In this document: positions 34,095 to 41,730 of the stretch, piece after piece
Layout: every line of letters begins with the position of its first letter
Numbering within the stretch: position 1 is the first letter of the stretch
Source of the DNA: an uncultured Eubacteriales bacterium
Lineage (GTDB): Bacteria > Bacillota > Clostridia > Christensenellales > Aristaeellaceae
Assembly: GCA_902795275.1 (NCBI GenBank)
Contig: CADBKQ010000004.1
Span: 186,001 to 250,000 of the forward strand
DNA length: 64,000 bases
Direction: 5' to 3'
Made by a program: the position numbers and the translations under genes
Notes under the pieces: model-generated
What the model saw: only the letters and a program-made list of their open reading frames with translations
What the model was told of the DNA's origin: nothing
The model's database searches: none

Positions 34095-35495
34095 TTATAT
34101 TCCAAAGTACGCCTTGGCGTTATGGTAGCAGATGTCCCTGACCATTTCTTTGAGGAACTCCAAATCGTTGGGGTATTCGCCGTTTTCCACCCAGCCGCCG
34201 ATCACGTTGCACAGGATGCGGCGGAAGTATTCGTGGCGGGGGTAGCTGATAAAGGAACGGCTGTCGGTGAGCATGCCGACGAAGGTACCCAGCACGCCCA
34301 GGTTCGCCAGGGTGCGAAGCTGTTCCTCCATGCCGTCTTTCTGGTCCAGGAACCACCAGGCGGAGCCCATCTGAATCTTGCCTTTTATCCCGGACTGCTG
34401 GAAGTTGCCCAGCATGGTGCCCAGGACGTGGTTGGCGGCGGGGTTCAGGGTGTACAGGATGGTCTTGGGCAGCTGGCCCTGGGCGTCCTGCAAATCCATC
34501 AGGCGGCTCAAATGCTGGGCCACGGGCGCGTCGATGATGGAATCGAAGCCCACGTCCGGCCCGTAGCGCTTGAACATGGCGGTGTTATTGTTGCGCATGG
34601 CGCCGATGTGGTACTGCTGCGCCCAGCCGCGCTGGGCGTACATGGCGCCCAGGCCCGCCAAAATCACCGTGCGGTAGCTTTCGATGTGCTTCTGCTTGAT
34701 GGACTGGCCCTCCATGGCGGCGTGGAAGGCTTTGTCCGCCTGCTTGAAGGAGGGCTCGCCGTAGGGTACGGTGTCCAGCGCATGGTCGGCGATGCGCGCG
34801 CCGCAGGCGTGAAAGTATTCCACCCGGCGCTCCAGCGCGGTCAGCACGTCGGCGGTGGAGTGAATCTCCATGCCCGCCACCCGGGCCAATTGTTTGATAT
34901 ATTCCACGAAGCCCAGCCGGTCGATGTTCAGCGCCTTGTCCGGGCGGAACGCGGGATACACCTTGGCTTTCATGCCGTTCTGCGCGGCGATGGTCTGGTG
35001 GAAGGACAGGTCATCCACCGGGTCGTCGGTGGTGCAGAGATAATCCACGTTGAATTTATCGATCAGCGCCTGGGCGCGGAAGTCGTCGCCCTGGAGCATT
35101 TCGCTGGCCCGGTCATAAATCTCCCCGGCGGTGTCCCGGTTCAGCGGCGTATCAATACCAAACACCCGCTGCAATTCCAGGTGCGTCCAGTGGTACAGGG
35201 GATTGCCGATGGCGTGGGCCACGGTATCGCCGAAAGCAATGAACTTTTCCCGGGGGTCGCCGTCGCCCCGGATGAGCTTTTCATCCACGCCAAAGCTGAG
35301 CATGGCCCGCCATTTGTAGTGGTCGCCGCCCAGCATCAGGTGGGAAAGATTGTCAAATTTGATGTTTTGGGCAATTTCCCTGGGGGACAGGTGGCAGTGG
35401 TAGTCAATGATGGGCATGGCCTTGGCCGCGTCGTGAAACAGCGCGCGGGCCGTGTCCGTGGTCAATAGAAAATTGTCGTCCATGAAGGGCTGCAT
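34095..35495 (-). CDS. uxaC: glucuronate/galacturonate isomerase
   Basis: This 466-residue amidohydrolase-fold isomerase converts D-galacturonate to D-tagaturonate (or glucuronate to fructuronate). Visible are the metal motif DYHCHLSPREIA, the TTDDPVDD segment and RPDKAL; the C-terminal LTDSRSFISYPRHEYFRR is typical. ATG 35495 follows AAGGAGGTTGGTTCGTT. It is the promoter-proximal gene of the uxaCBA group. Confidence 0.95.
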   Translation of the reverse strand: MQPFMDDNFLLTTDTARALFHDAAKAMPIIDYHCHLSPREIAQNIKFDNLSHLMLGGDHYKWRAMLSFGVDEKLIRGDGDPREKFIAFGDTVAHAIGNPLYHWTHLELQRVFGIDTPLNRDTAGEIYDRASEMLQGDDFRAQALIDKFNVDYLCTTDDPVDDLSFHQTIAAQNGMKAKVYPAFRPDKALNIDRLGFVEYIKQLARVAGMEIHSTADVLTALERRVEYFHACGARIADHALDTVPYGEPSFKQADKAFHAAMEGQSIKQKHIESYRTVILAGLGAMYAQRGWAQQYHIGAMRNNNTAMFKRYGPDVGFDSIIDAPVAQHLSRLMDLQDAQGQLPKTILYTLNPAANHVLGTMLGNFQQSGIKGKIQMGSAWWFLDQKDGMEEQLRTLANLGVLGTFVGMLTDSRSFISYPRHEYFRRILCNVIGGWVENGEYPNDLEFLKEMVRDICYHNAKAYFGI

Positions 35496-35521
35496 AACGA
35501 ACCAACCTCCTTGTTTCTTCC

Positions 35522-35550
35522 ATTATAAGGCGCGGAAGAAGGAAAGTCAA
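35522..35550 (-). promoter_or_regulatory. promoter of uxaCBA
   Basis: Minus strand TTGACT (35550-35545), a 17-bp spacer and TATAAT (35527-35522). Confidence 0.85.
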
Positions 35551-35646
35551 GAAGCGGGGAAAGAAGAAAAAAGGATTGTTTTGTTCCCAATCCAGAAGAA
35601 AATGTGCCTGTGCAATTTCAGTACAGTCCCCGGCGCGGTTCATGAA

Positions 35647-35675
35647 TTGACAGGGTTTCCCGAAAAGCATATAAT
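35647..35675 (+). promoter_or_regulatory. promoter of azlCD
   Basis: TTGACA (35647-35652), a 17-bp spacer and TATAAT (35670-35675): full consensus, divergent from the uxa promoter. Confidence 0.9.
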
Positions 35676-35716
35676 GGTTCCCGACTGATTTCCAAAGGAG
35701 GAATCCGGGAAAGCAC

Positions 35717-36430
35717 ATGAGCAGAACGAACACGCAACAGTTTATCAAGGGCTGCCGGGACGGGGTGCCGATCATGCTGGGCTACCTGGCCGTGTCCTTT
35801 TCATTTGGCATCAAAGCCTTATTGGAGCATTTGACCGTGGGCCAGGCGGTGCTGATGTCGGTGCTGAACCTGACCAGCGCCGGGCAGTTCGCGTCCCTGT
35901 CGGTGATCTCCGCGGCGGGGAGTTACCTGGAACTGGCCCTGAGCCAGCTGATCATCAACCTGCGCTACTGCCTGATGAGCGCCAGCCTGAGCCAGAAGGT
36001 GGACCCCAAGGCGCCGTTCTTCCATCGGTTCATCATGTCCTTCGGCGTGACGGATGAGATTTTCGCCCTGTCCGCCGCGGCGGAAGGCCCGCTTTCTCCC
36101 TTCTATACCTATGGGCAGATGGCAGTGGCGATTCCCGGCTGGACCATCGGCACCCTGCTGGGAGCCATCGCGGGAAACATCCTGCCCGCCCGGGTACTGG
36201 TGGCGCTTTCCGTGGCGCTGTACTGCATGTTCATCGCCATCATTGTGCCGCCGGCGAAAAAAAACAGGACGCTGGCGGTGGTGATCGCCGCGTCCATGCT
36301 GGTCAGCGCGGTGTTCTGCTACGCGCCGTACCTGCGGGAGATTTCGGCGGGCATGCGGGTGATCATCCTGACCATGGTTCTTTCCGTGGCGGCGGCGCTG
36401 ATTCGCCCGGTGAAGGAGGAAGCGGCATGA
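35717..36430 (+). CDS. azlC: AzlC-family branched-chain amino acid exporter, large subunit
   Basis: This 237-residue polytopic protein has FIKGCRDGVPIMLGYLAVSFSFG and NLTSAGQFA at the N-terminus, LRYCLMSASLS, and several further hydrophobic segments. With AzlD it exports leucine, isoleucine, valine or analogues. Its stop overlaps the azlD start (ATGA), as usual for this pair. It is divergent from the uxa genes and functionally unrelated to them. Confidence 0.93.
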   Translation: MSRTNTQQFIKGCRDGVPIMLGYLAVSFSFGIKALLEHLTVGQAVLMSVLNLTSAGQFASLSVISAAGSYLELALSQLIINLRYCLMSASLSQKVDPKAPFFHRFIMSFGVTDEIFALSAAAEGPLSPFYTYGQMAVAIPGWTIGTLLGAIAGNILPARVLVALSVALYCMFIAIIVPPAKKNRTLAVVIAASMLVSAVFCYAPYLREISAGMRVIILTMVLSVAAALIRPVKEEAA

Positions 36431-36735
36431 GCGGAAATGTTTACATTTATATCCTGGTCATGGCGGGCGTGACCTACCTGATCCGCATGCTGCCCCTGAC
36501 CCTGATCACCCGGAAAATTCAAAGCACGTTTATTCGCTCTTTCCTGTATTATGTGCCTTATGTGACCCTCTCCGTCATGACCTTCCCCGCTATCCTGCGG
36601 GAAACCTCCACCCCCTGGTCCGGGGCCGCCGGGTTTGTCACCGCCCTGCTGCTGAGCTATAAGGGCAAGGGACTGATTTTCGTTTCCCTCTGCTCCTGCG
36701 CGGTGGTGTTTTTGCTGGAGCTGGTGTTAGTTTAA
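36427..36735 (+). CDS. azlD: AzlD-family branched-chain amino acid exporter, small subunit
   Basis: 102 residues, about three TM helices, with the family stretch YLIRMLPLTLITRKI and FLYYVPYVTLSVMTFPAI. Translationally coupled to azlC by a four-base overlap. Confidence 0.93.
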   Translation: MSGNVYIYILVMAGVTYLIRMLPLTLITRKIQSTFIRSFLYYVPYVTLSVMTFPAILRETSTPWSGAAGFVTALLLSYKGKGLIFVSLCSCAVVFLLELVLV

Positions 36736-36763
36736 TGTCTTTTCAATTGTTCAGCCGCTTGGA

Positions 36764-36874
36764 TTGAGAGAGTACAGAGTGCAGAGTACAGAGTTCAGAT
36801 TAAATTGTCGCCATATCGCAGTAAGAATTGGTAGACTATATCAATCTGTACTCTGAACTCTGTACTCTCGTTCT
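36764..36874. repeat. heptamer inverted-repeat element, CAGAGTN type, copy 2
   Basis: The left arm (36766-36800) and right arm (36843-36873) consist of the same CAGAGT[A/G/T] words as at 14789-14892, with a different centre. It lies between azlD and kduD (convergent genes). Confidence 0.8.
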
Positions 36875-36899
36875 TTTTGATAAAAAAGGTAAGGCCCAA

Positions 36900-37697
36900 T
36901 TACGGCTGCTTGCCGATGTAAGCCAGGATGCCGCCGTCCACGTACAGGATGTGGCCGTTGACAAAGTTGGAGGCGTCGGAGGCCAGGAACACGGCGGGGC
37001 CTTGCAGGTCTTCGGGGTTGCCCCAGCGGGCGGCAGGGGTCTTGGCGATGATGAACTGGTCGAAGGGATGGCGGCTGCCGTCGGGCTGGCGCTCGCGCAG
37101 GGGCGCGGTCTGGGGGGTGGCGATGTAGCCGGGGCCGATGCCGTTGCACTGGATGTTGTGCTCGCCGTACTCGGAGCAGATGTTCCGGGTGAGCATCTTG
37201 AGCCCGCCCTTGGCGGCGGCGTAGGCGCTGACGGTCTCGCGGCCCAGCTCGCTCATCATGGAGCAGATGTTGATGATCTTGCCGTGGCCCTTCTGGATCA
37301 TGGAAGGAATGACGGCCTTGGAGCAGATGAAGGGCGCGTTCAGGTCCACGTCGATGACCTTGCGGAATTCCGCGGCGCTCATTTCGATCATGGGGATGCG
37401 GCGGATGATGCCCGCGTTGTTGACCAGAATATCAACGACGCCGACTTCTTCTTCGATCTTCTTCACCAGCGCCTGCACCGCTTCCTCGTTGGTCACGTCG
37501 CAGACGTAGCCGTGGGCTTTGATGCCCTTTTCTTCATAAGCGGCCAGGCCCTTGTTCACCAGTTCCTGGTTGATGTCGTTGAACACGATGGTCGCGCCCG
37601 CGGCGGCGTAGGCTTCCGCGATGGCGAAGCCGATGCCGTAGGAAGCGCCGGTGATCCAGGCGATTTTGCCTTTCAGGCTGAAAGCGGTCATGTCCAT
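36900..37697 (-). CDS. kduD: KduD/gluconate-5-dehydrogenase-like SDR
   Basis: This 265-residue short-chain dehydrogenase has the cofactor motif TGASYGIG (16-23), NNAG, a Ser in ICSMMSELG and the catalytic YAAAK. Next to kduI it most likely reduces 2,5-diketo-3-deoxygluconate to 2-keto-3-deoxygluconate in unsaturated uronate breakdown. Gluconate 5-dehydrogenases are very close in sequence, so the substrate is inferred from context. The ribosome site AAAAGGAGGACCCC precedes the start. Confidence 0.85.
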   Translation of the reverse strand: MDMTAFSLKGKIAWITGASYGIGFAIAEAYAAAGATIVFNDINQELVNKGLAAYEEKGIKAHGYVCDVTNEEAVQALVKKIEEEVGVVDILVNNAGIIRRIPMIEMSAAEFRKVIDVDLNAPFICSKAVIPSMIQKGHGKIINICSMMSELGRETVSAYAAAKGGLKMLTRNICSEYGEHNIQCNGIGPGYIATPQTAPLRERQPDGSRHPFDQFIIAKTPAARWGNPEDLQGPAVFLASDASNFVNGHILYVDGGILAYIGKQP

Positions 37698-37734
37698 GGG
37701 GGGTCCTCCTTTTATTGTTTGGTCATTTGAGATG

Positions 37735-37928
37735 AAGGATTAGGGAATAGGGATTAGGGATTATGTTCTCCTGAGCACCCCGGAGCAAAGCGAAGGGGTA
37801 AGCGAAGGAACTCATGGTGACGGAATAAGTCAAGCAATGTTTTTGTCTAAGGGAGGTCCTTCGCTTCGCTCAGGATGACATAGGGGACTACGTTTCCCTA
37901 CTCCCTAATCCCTATTCCCTAATCCCTT
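37735..37928. repeat. nested element: TAGGGAN heptamer arms around a TCATCCTGAGC palindrome
   Basis: The outer arms are TAGGGAA/TAGGGAT words (37735-37764) and their reverse complements (37894-37927). Inside, CTCCTGAGC...AAGCGAAGG pairs partly with CCTTCGCTTCGCTCAGG (37858-37874). One repeat type thus sits inside the other, between kduI and kduD. Confidence 0.7.
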
Positions 37929-37938
37929 TTCTTTAGCT

Positions 37939-38781
37939 TTATCGAAGTTCAGTAGTCGGAATATTGTCCATATCATCAAAGGCCTGGTTCTCGCCGCCCA
38001 TGGCCCAGATGAAGGTGTAGTTGCTGGTGCCCGCACCGGCGTGGATGCTCCAGGAGGGAGAAATCACGGCCTGCTCGTTCTGCATCACGATATGGCGGGT
38101 CTCCTGGCCTTCGCCCATCATGTGGAACACTACGTTGTTTTCCGGCACTTCAAAGTAGAAGTACACCTCCATGCGGCGCTCGTGGGTGTGGGCGGGCATG
38201 GTGTTCCAGACGGAGCCGGGCTCCAGCACGGTCATGCCCATGGAAAGCTGGCAGGTCTTGAGCACGGAGGGATGGATGAACTGGTTGATCACCCGCTTGT
38301 TGCTGGTTTCCAGCGCGCCCAGGGGCTTCTTGGCGGCGTCTTCAATCTTGATGAGCTTGTTCTCATAGCTGCAATGGGCGGGGGCGGACACGATGTAGAA
38401 CTTGGCGGGCTTTGCCGCGTCGCAGCTTTCAAAGAGCACCTTCTTCGCGCCCTTGGTGATGTAGAGGCAGTCCTTGTAGCCCAGCTCGTACACGGTTTCG
38501 TCCACGGTCACGCGGCCCGCGCCGCCCACGTTGAACATGCCGCACTCCCGGCGCTCCAGGAAGTATTCGGTGCCGAAGTTCTTCCAGATGTCGATGCCCT
38601 TGTCGATGCTCACTTTTTCGGTCACGGGCTTCACGCCCAGGGTCACCATCCGGTCCACGTGGCTGTACACGGCCTGCACCTGGTCGTCCACGAACAGGGT
38701 TTCGATCAGGAACTCCTTGCGGGTCTCCTCGGTGGTGTAGCGCTTGAAGTCGCGCTGGTTGCAGGAATAGCGAATGTCCAT
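37939..38781 (-). CDS. kduI: 5-dehydro-4-deoxy-D-glucuronate isomerase
   Basis: This 280-residue cupin isomerase converts 4-deoxy-5-keto-uronate, made from unsaturated pectin products, to 2,5-diketo-3-deoxygluconate. The metal site is in MPAHTHERRMEVYFYF (two His and a Glu) with a later His in SIHAGAGTSNYTFIW. The start MDIRYSCNQRDFKRY at 38781 follows AAGGAGGAAACCACC; the frame stays open upstream into a palindromic repeat, which is not coding. kduD follows. Confidence 0.95.
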   Translation of the reverse strand: MDIRYSCNQRDFKRYTTEETRKEFLIETLFVDDQVQAVYSHVDRMVTLGVKPVTEKVSIDKGIDIWKNFGTEYFLERRECGMFNVGGAGRVTVDETVYELGYKDCLYITKGAKKVLFESCDAAKPAKFYIVSAPAHCSYENKLIKIEDAAKKPLGALETSNKRVINQFIHPSVLKTCQLSMGMTVLEPGSVWNTMPAHTHERRMEVYFYFEVPENNVVFHMMGEGQETRHIVMQNEQAVISPSWSIHAGAGTSNYTFIWAMGGENQAFDDMDNIPTTELR

Positions 38782-38873
38782 GGTGGTTTCCTCCTTATTT
38801 CTTGGAAAATAGTATTGATGAGTTTTCAAAAAATGTAATGATTCAGCCTTGTTTGAATAATCAATCACCTTAG

Positions 38874-38985
38874 CTGTCATCCTGAGCGCATCCGGACGCG
38901 AAGGATCTCATTGCTGGGTATTATGTTTCTTGATTAAGATCGTTACTATGAGATCCTTCGCGTTCGGATGCGCTCAGGATGACAG
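38874..38985. repeat. TGTCATCCYGA palindromic element, copy 3
   Basis: 37-bp arms (38874-38910, 38949-38985) with one mismatch, reading CTGTCATCCTGAGCGC at one end, around a 38-bp centre. It lies upstream of kduI. Confidence 0.85.
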
Positions 38986-39072
38986 TGTTGGTTCCTTTTA
39001 AAAATTACTTTTTATAGAGAGAATAATAGTATTACTCGCCCAGAAACGGATTCCGCAGCGCGCAGACTATAT

Positions 39073-39106
39073 CATCTGTACTCTGCACTCTGAACTCTGT
39101 ACTCTC
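39073..39106. repeat. single CAGAGTN heptamer arm
   Basis: Reverse-complement words (ACTCTGC, ACTCTGA, ACTCTGT) just after the GH28 stop codon. No opposite arm is found within the gap, so this is half an element. Apart from this arm and the palindrome at 38874-38985, the gap 38782-39111 holds only AT-rich sequence. Confidence 0.65.
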
Positions 39107-39111
39107 GTTCT

Positions 39112-40689
39112 TTACCCTTCATCAATGATAGTATCTACTTCTGTTGCCTTGACCCTCTCCCCGCTGACGCCTTCCATGGTCACGTGATCGAGGGTGAGCC
39201 TGTCCACGAAATACGCGATGAGGCCCCGGTTCTTGCATTCCTCCACGTTCCAGGCCATGGCGGGGGCCATGGCTTTGCCGTCGGGGTTGAAGGTGAAGCG
39301 GCAGTCCTTCAGGGTGATTTCCCCCACCGGCCTTTCCGGCAGGCCCAGGATATAGCCCGCGCAGGCTTCGCAGTTTTCCGCCTCCACCTGCTCAAACCGG
39401 ATGCTGCCGATGGTGGGCGTGGTGTCGTCCACGGGCTGCTTTTCCCGGCTCTGCACGTATTCCGTGCGGCCGTCGGGATCGCAGAAGTACATGGCGTTCA
39501 CCACCAGCGGGCAGCGCACGCCCTCCATGCGCACGTGGTCAAACACAATGCCGTCGATCACCGCGTACTTGCCCCGCCCGCGCCGGGTCTTGATGCGCAG
39601 ACCCCGGTCGTTGCCTCGCATATAGCAGTGGTGTACCCGCACGTTCTTGACCCCGCCCGCCATCTCGCTGCCCACGGTCACGCCGCCGTGGCCGTCCAGC
39701 ATGCAGCACCAGGCGATTTCAATGTCCTCGCAGGGCACATGGTACTTCATGCCCATGTAAATCTTCCCGGCTTTCAGGGCGATGCAGTCGTCGCCCACGG
39801 AGAACACCGTGCCGTACACCCGCACATGCTTGCAGCTTTCCGGGTCGAAGCCGTCGGTGTTGGGGCTGTTGGCGGGGGCTTCGATTGTGACGTTCAGGAA
39901 GCTCAGGTTCTCGGAGAAGGTGGGATGCAGGTTCCAGGCCGGGCTGTTGCGCACGGTGATCCCCTGCAGCGTAATGTCCTTGCAGTCCTTCAAATAGAAC
40001 ATCCGGGGGCGGTAGGCAATCTTTTTGATTTTGGGATTCACCCACCAGCCGCCCACATGGCCCTGGCCGTCCAGCACGCCGGGGCCGATGATCTTCACGT
40101 CCTCCACGCCGATGCCGGTGATGAAGGAGGCGAAGGCGTCCAGGGGATTGCCCTCCCAGGAGCCCAGCAGCACTTCCCCTTCCTCGTCGGTGGTGCGGGT
40201 CATGCCGGGCAGGACGGGGAACTGCTCCCGCTCGGTTTTCAGGAACAGCGCCGCGTCGGGCTTGAGCTCAATCGTGATGTGGCTTTTCAGGAACAGCGGC
40301 CCAGTGAGGTAGTTTCCCTTAGGAATCAGCACCCGGCCCCCGGGTGGGCAGGAGAGAATCGCGGCCTGGATGGCGGCGGTGTCGTCGTGCTGCTTGTCAC
40401 CCTTCGCCCCGAAGCGGCGCACGTTCAGGGAAACAACTTCCTTTTCCGTGCGGAAGGTGATCCTGCTTTCCCATTCATCTTTTACAAAGGCTTCGAGGGT
40501 GTATTCCGTGTCGGGCCAGAGGCCGTAAATGGAAAAAACGTTGCGTTCTTCCTCCCGCCGGACATAGCTTCTTTCATCGTCCAAGGGTTCCCCGTTCAGC
40601 TTGAAGGTGCGGGACAGGTCGAGGAAAAAGCCGCTGTTCTCATCCATCAAAACCGTGCAGCTCCGGGCGGAAACAAACAGAAGCTTCAT
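39112..40689 (-). CDS. glycoside hydrolase family 28 (polygalacturonase-like)
   Basis: This 525-residue pectin hydrolase has a ~90-residue N-terminal beta domain (FnIII-like), then a right-handed beta-helix beginning NVRRFGAKGDKQHDDTAAIQ. Catalytic motifs are complete: NTDGFD, GDDCIALKAG, GHGGVTVGSE and RGLRIKTRRGRG. There is no signal peptide, so it probably acts inside the cell on imported oligogalacturonides, perhaps from chain ends. Its start overlaps the stop of the upstream GH105-like gene by four bases. Confidence 0.93.
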   Translation of the reverse strand: MKLLFVSARSCTVLMDENSGFFLDLSRTFKLNGEPLDDERSYVRREEERNVFSIYGLWPDTEYTLEAFVKDEWESRITFRTEKEVVSLNVRRFGAKGDKQHDDTAAIQAAILSCPPGGRVLIPKGNYLTGPLFLKSHITIELKPDAALFLKTEREQFPVLPGMTRTTDEEGEVLLGSWEGNPLDAFASFITGIGVEDVKIIGPGVLDGQGHVGGWWVNPKIKKIAYRPRMFYLKDCKDITLQGITVRNSPAWNLHPTFSENLSFLNVTIEAPANSPNTDGFDPESCKHVRVYGTVFSVGDDCIALKAGKIYMGMKYHVPCEDIEIAWCCMLDGHGGVTVGSEMAGGVKNVRVHHCYMRGNDRGLRIKTRRGRGKYAVIDGIVFDHVRMEGVRCPLVVNAMYFCDPDGRTEYVQSREKQPVDDTTPTIGSIRFEQVEAENCEACAGYILGLPERPVGEITLKDCRFTFNPDGKAMAPAMAWNVEECKNRGLIAYFVDRLTLDHVTMEGVSGERVKATEVDTIIDEG

Positions 40690-41588
40690 CGCTTTTCCAC
40701 CTCCATCCTTTCCGCCTCGGCCATCAGCCCGAAGGATAACTGACCGGGGTAATCCATACTGACGCAGACACCGAAATGAAGATTGGCGGTGATCATCAGA
40801 TCCTGGGCCATGGGCAGATACTTTTCCTCGTCCAGCAAACCCAGCCTGACGCCCTTGAACAGGGCATAAGCGACCATCCTGTTCCCATCCGCGTCCGGCT
40901 CGCTGTCCGGGTTTATGATGTCCCGGGCAAACAGCCCGGTCTTGTTTCGGTAGGGAATCAGCCCCCGCACGGCTTCCAGGAACAGATCAGCCAAAACACG
41001 GTAATGCTCATAAAGTTGGATGTCCATTTGCTCGATGGTATCCGCCAGGGATAGGAAAATGCCGCCGTTGTGGCGCAGGTCATAAGCGCTTTCTATCGGA
41101 GGATTCAGAGCCGGTTTATATTGATACAGTTTCTTTTCCTTGTCAAACGTATGGTTCCGCAGGCATTGGAAGCATTTGGCGGCGGCTTTATGGCTCTGCT
41201 TATCCCCGAAGCGGCAGTCATATCCGATCACGAACGGCTGGTATGGGTGCAGTGTGCCACGCACGGCGGAGTCAGGAAGAATCTGGCGGTCCAGTTCCGT
41301 ATACTTTTCCCGGATCTGCTTTGCCGCGGCTTTATATCGTTCTTCGCCCGTTTCGTCCCACGCAAAAAGCAGCGCTGTTCCATACGATATTTTTCCGGCC
41401 AGGCCTTCTCCCGCATTCAGCGCCGGAAGCTGCCCGTCGGAAGAAACGCCTTTGTCCAGATATTCCAGCACGGCGTCCCGGAACGGCCCGTCTCCCGCGG
41501 CGCGGTACATGGCCATGCAGCCTTTTAACAAATTGCCGTCGAATCGGTTTCCTTCCCGGCACTCCCGCAGGATTGCTTTCGCGTTCAT
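40686..41588 (-). CDS. GH88/GH105-like unsaturated uronyl hydrolase (divergent)
   Basis: This 300-residue, helix-rich protein resembles the (alpha/alpha)6 barrel of unsaturated rhamnogalacturonyl hydrolases. Such enzymes remove the 4,5-unsaturated uronate end left by pectate lyases. It is shorter than the usual ~350-380 residues, and I do not find the common W-RGNGW motif, so the assignment rests on the fold-like pattern and on coupling to GH28. ATG 41588 follows GGAGGGATGGCAA; the frame extends seven codons to a TTG without a site. Confidence 0.5.
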   Translation of the reverse strand: MNAKAILRECREGNRFDGNLLKGCMAMYRAAGDGPFRDAVLEYLDKGVSSDGQLPALNAGEGLAGKISYGTALLFAWDETGEERYKAAAKQIREKYTELDRQILPDSAVRGTLHPYQPFVIGYDCRFGDKQSHKAAAKCFQCLRNHTFDKEKKLYQYKPALNPPIESAYDLRHNGGIFLSLADTIEQMDIQLYEHYRVLADLFLEAVRGLIPYRNKTGLFARDIINPDSEPDADGNRMVAYALFKGVRLGLLDEEKYLPMAQDLMITANLHFGVCVSMDYPGQLSFGLMAEAERMEVEKR

Positions 41589-41624
41589 TTGCCATCCCTC
41601 CGCGGACAAAATCTGCTTGTACCC

Positions 41625-41653
41625 ATCATATTTCCAATACAGGAGAAAGTCAA
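41625..41653 (-). promoter_or_regulatory. promoter of the GH105-like/GH28 operon
   Basis: Minus strand TTGACT (41653-41648), a 17-bp spacer and TATGAT (41630-41625). Confidence 0.78.
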
Positions 41654-41689
41654 GGCATTTTCCGGTTCAGGGCATGGACAATTCATACT

Positions 41690-41723
41690 AAAAAGGAGCA
41701 CCGCTTTTACACGATGCTCCTTT
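41690..41723 (-). terminator. terminator after GH3
   Basis: Minus strand AAAGGAGCA, a 14-base loop, TGCTCCTTTTT, eight bases after the GH3 stop codon. Confidence 0.82.
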
Positions 41724-41730
41724 GGGGTGT

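Noticed and set aside
38782..38880. N-terminal extension of KduI
   Set aside because: The extra 33 residues come from repeat-derived sequence, and family members begin at MDIRY-like residues after a strong ribosome site.
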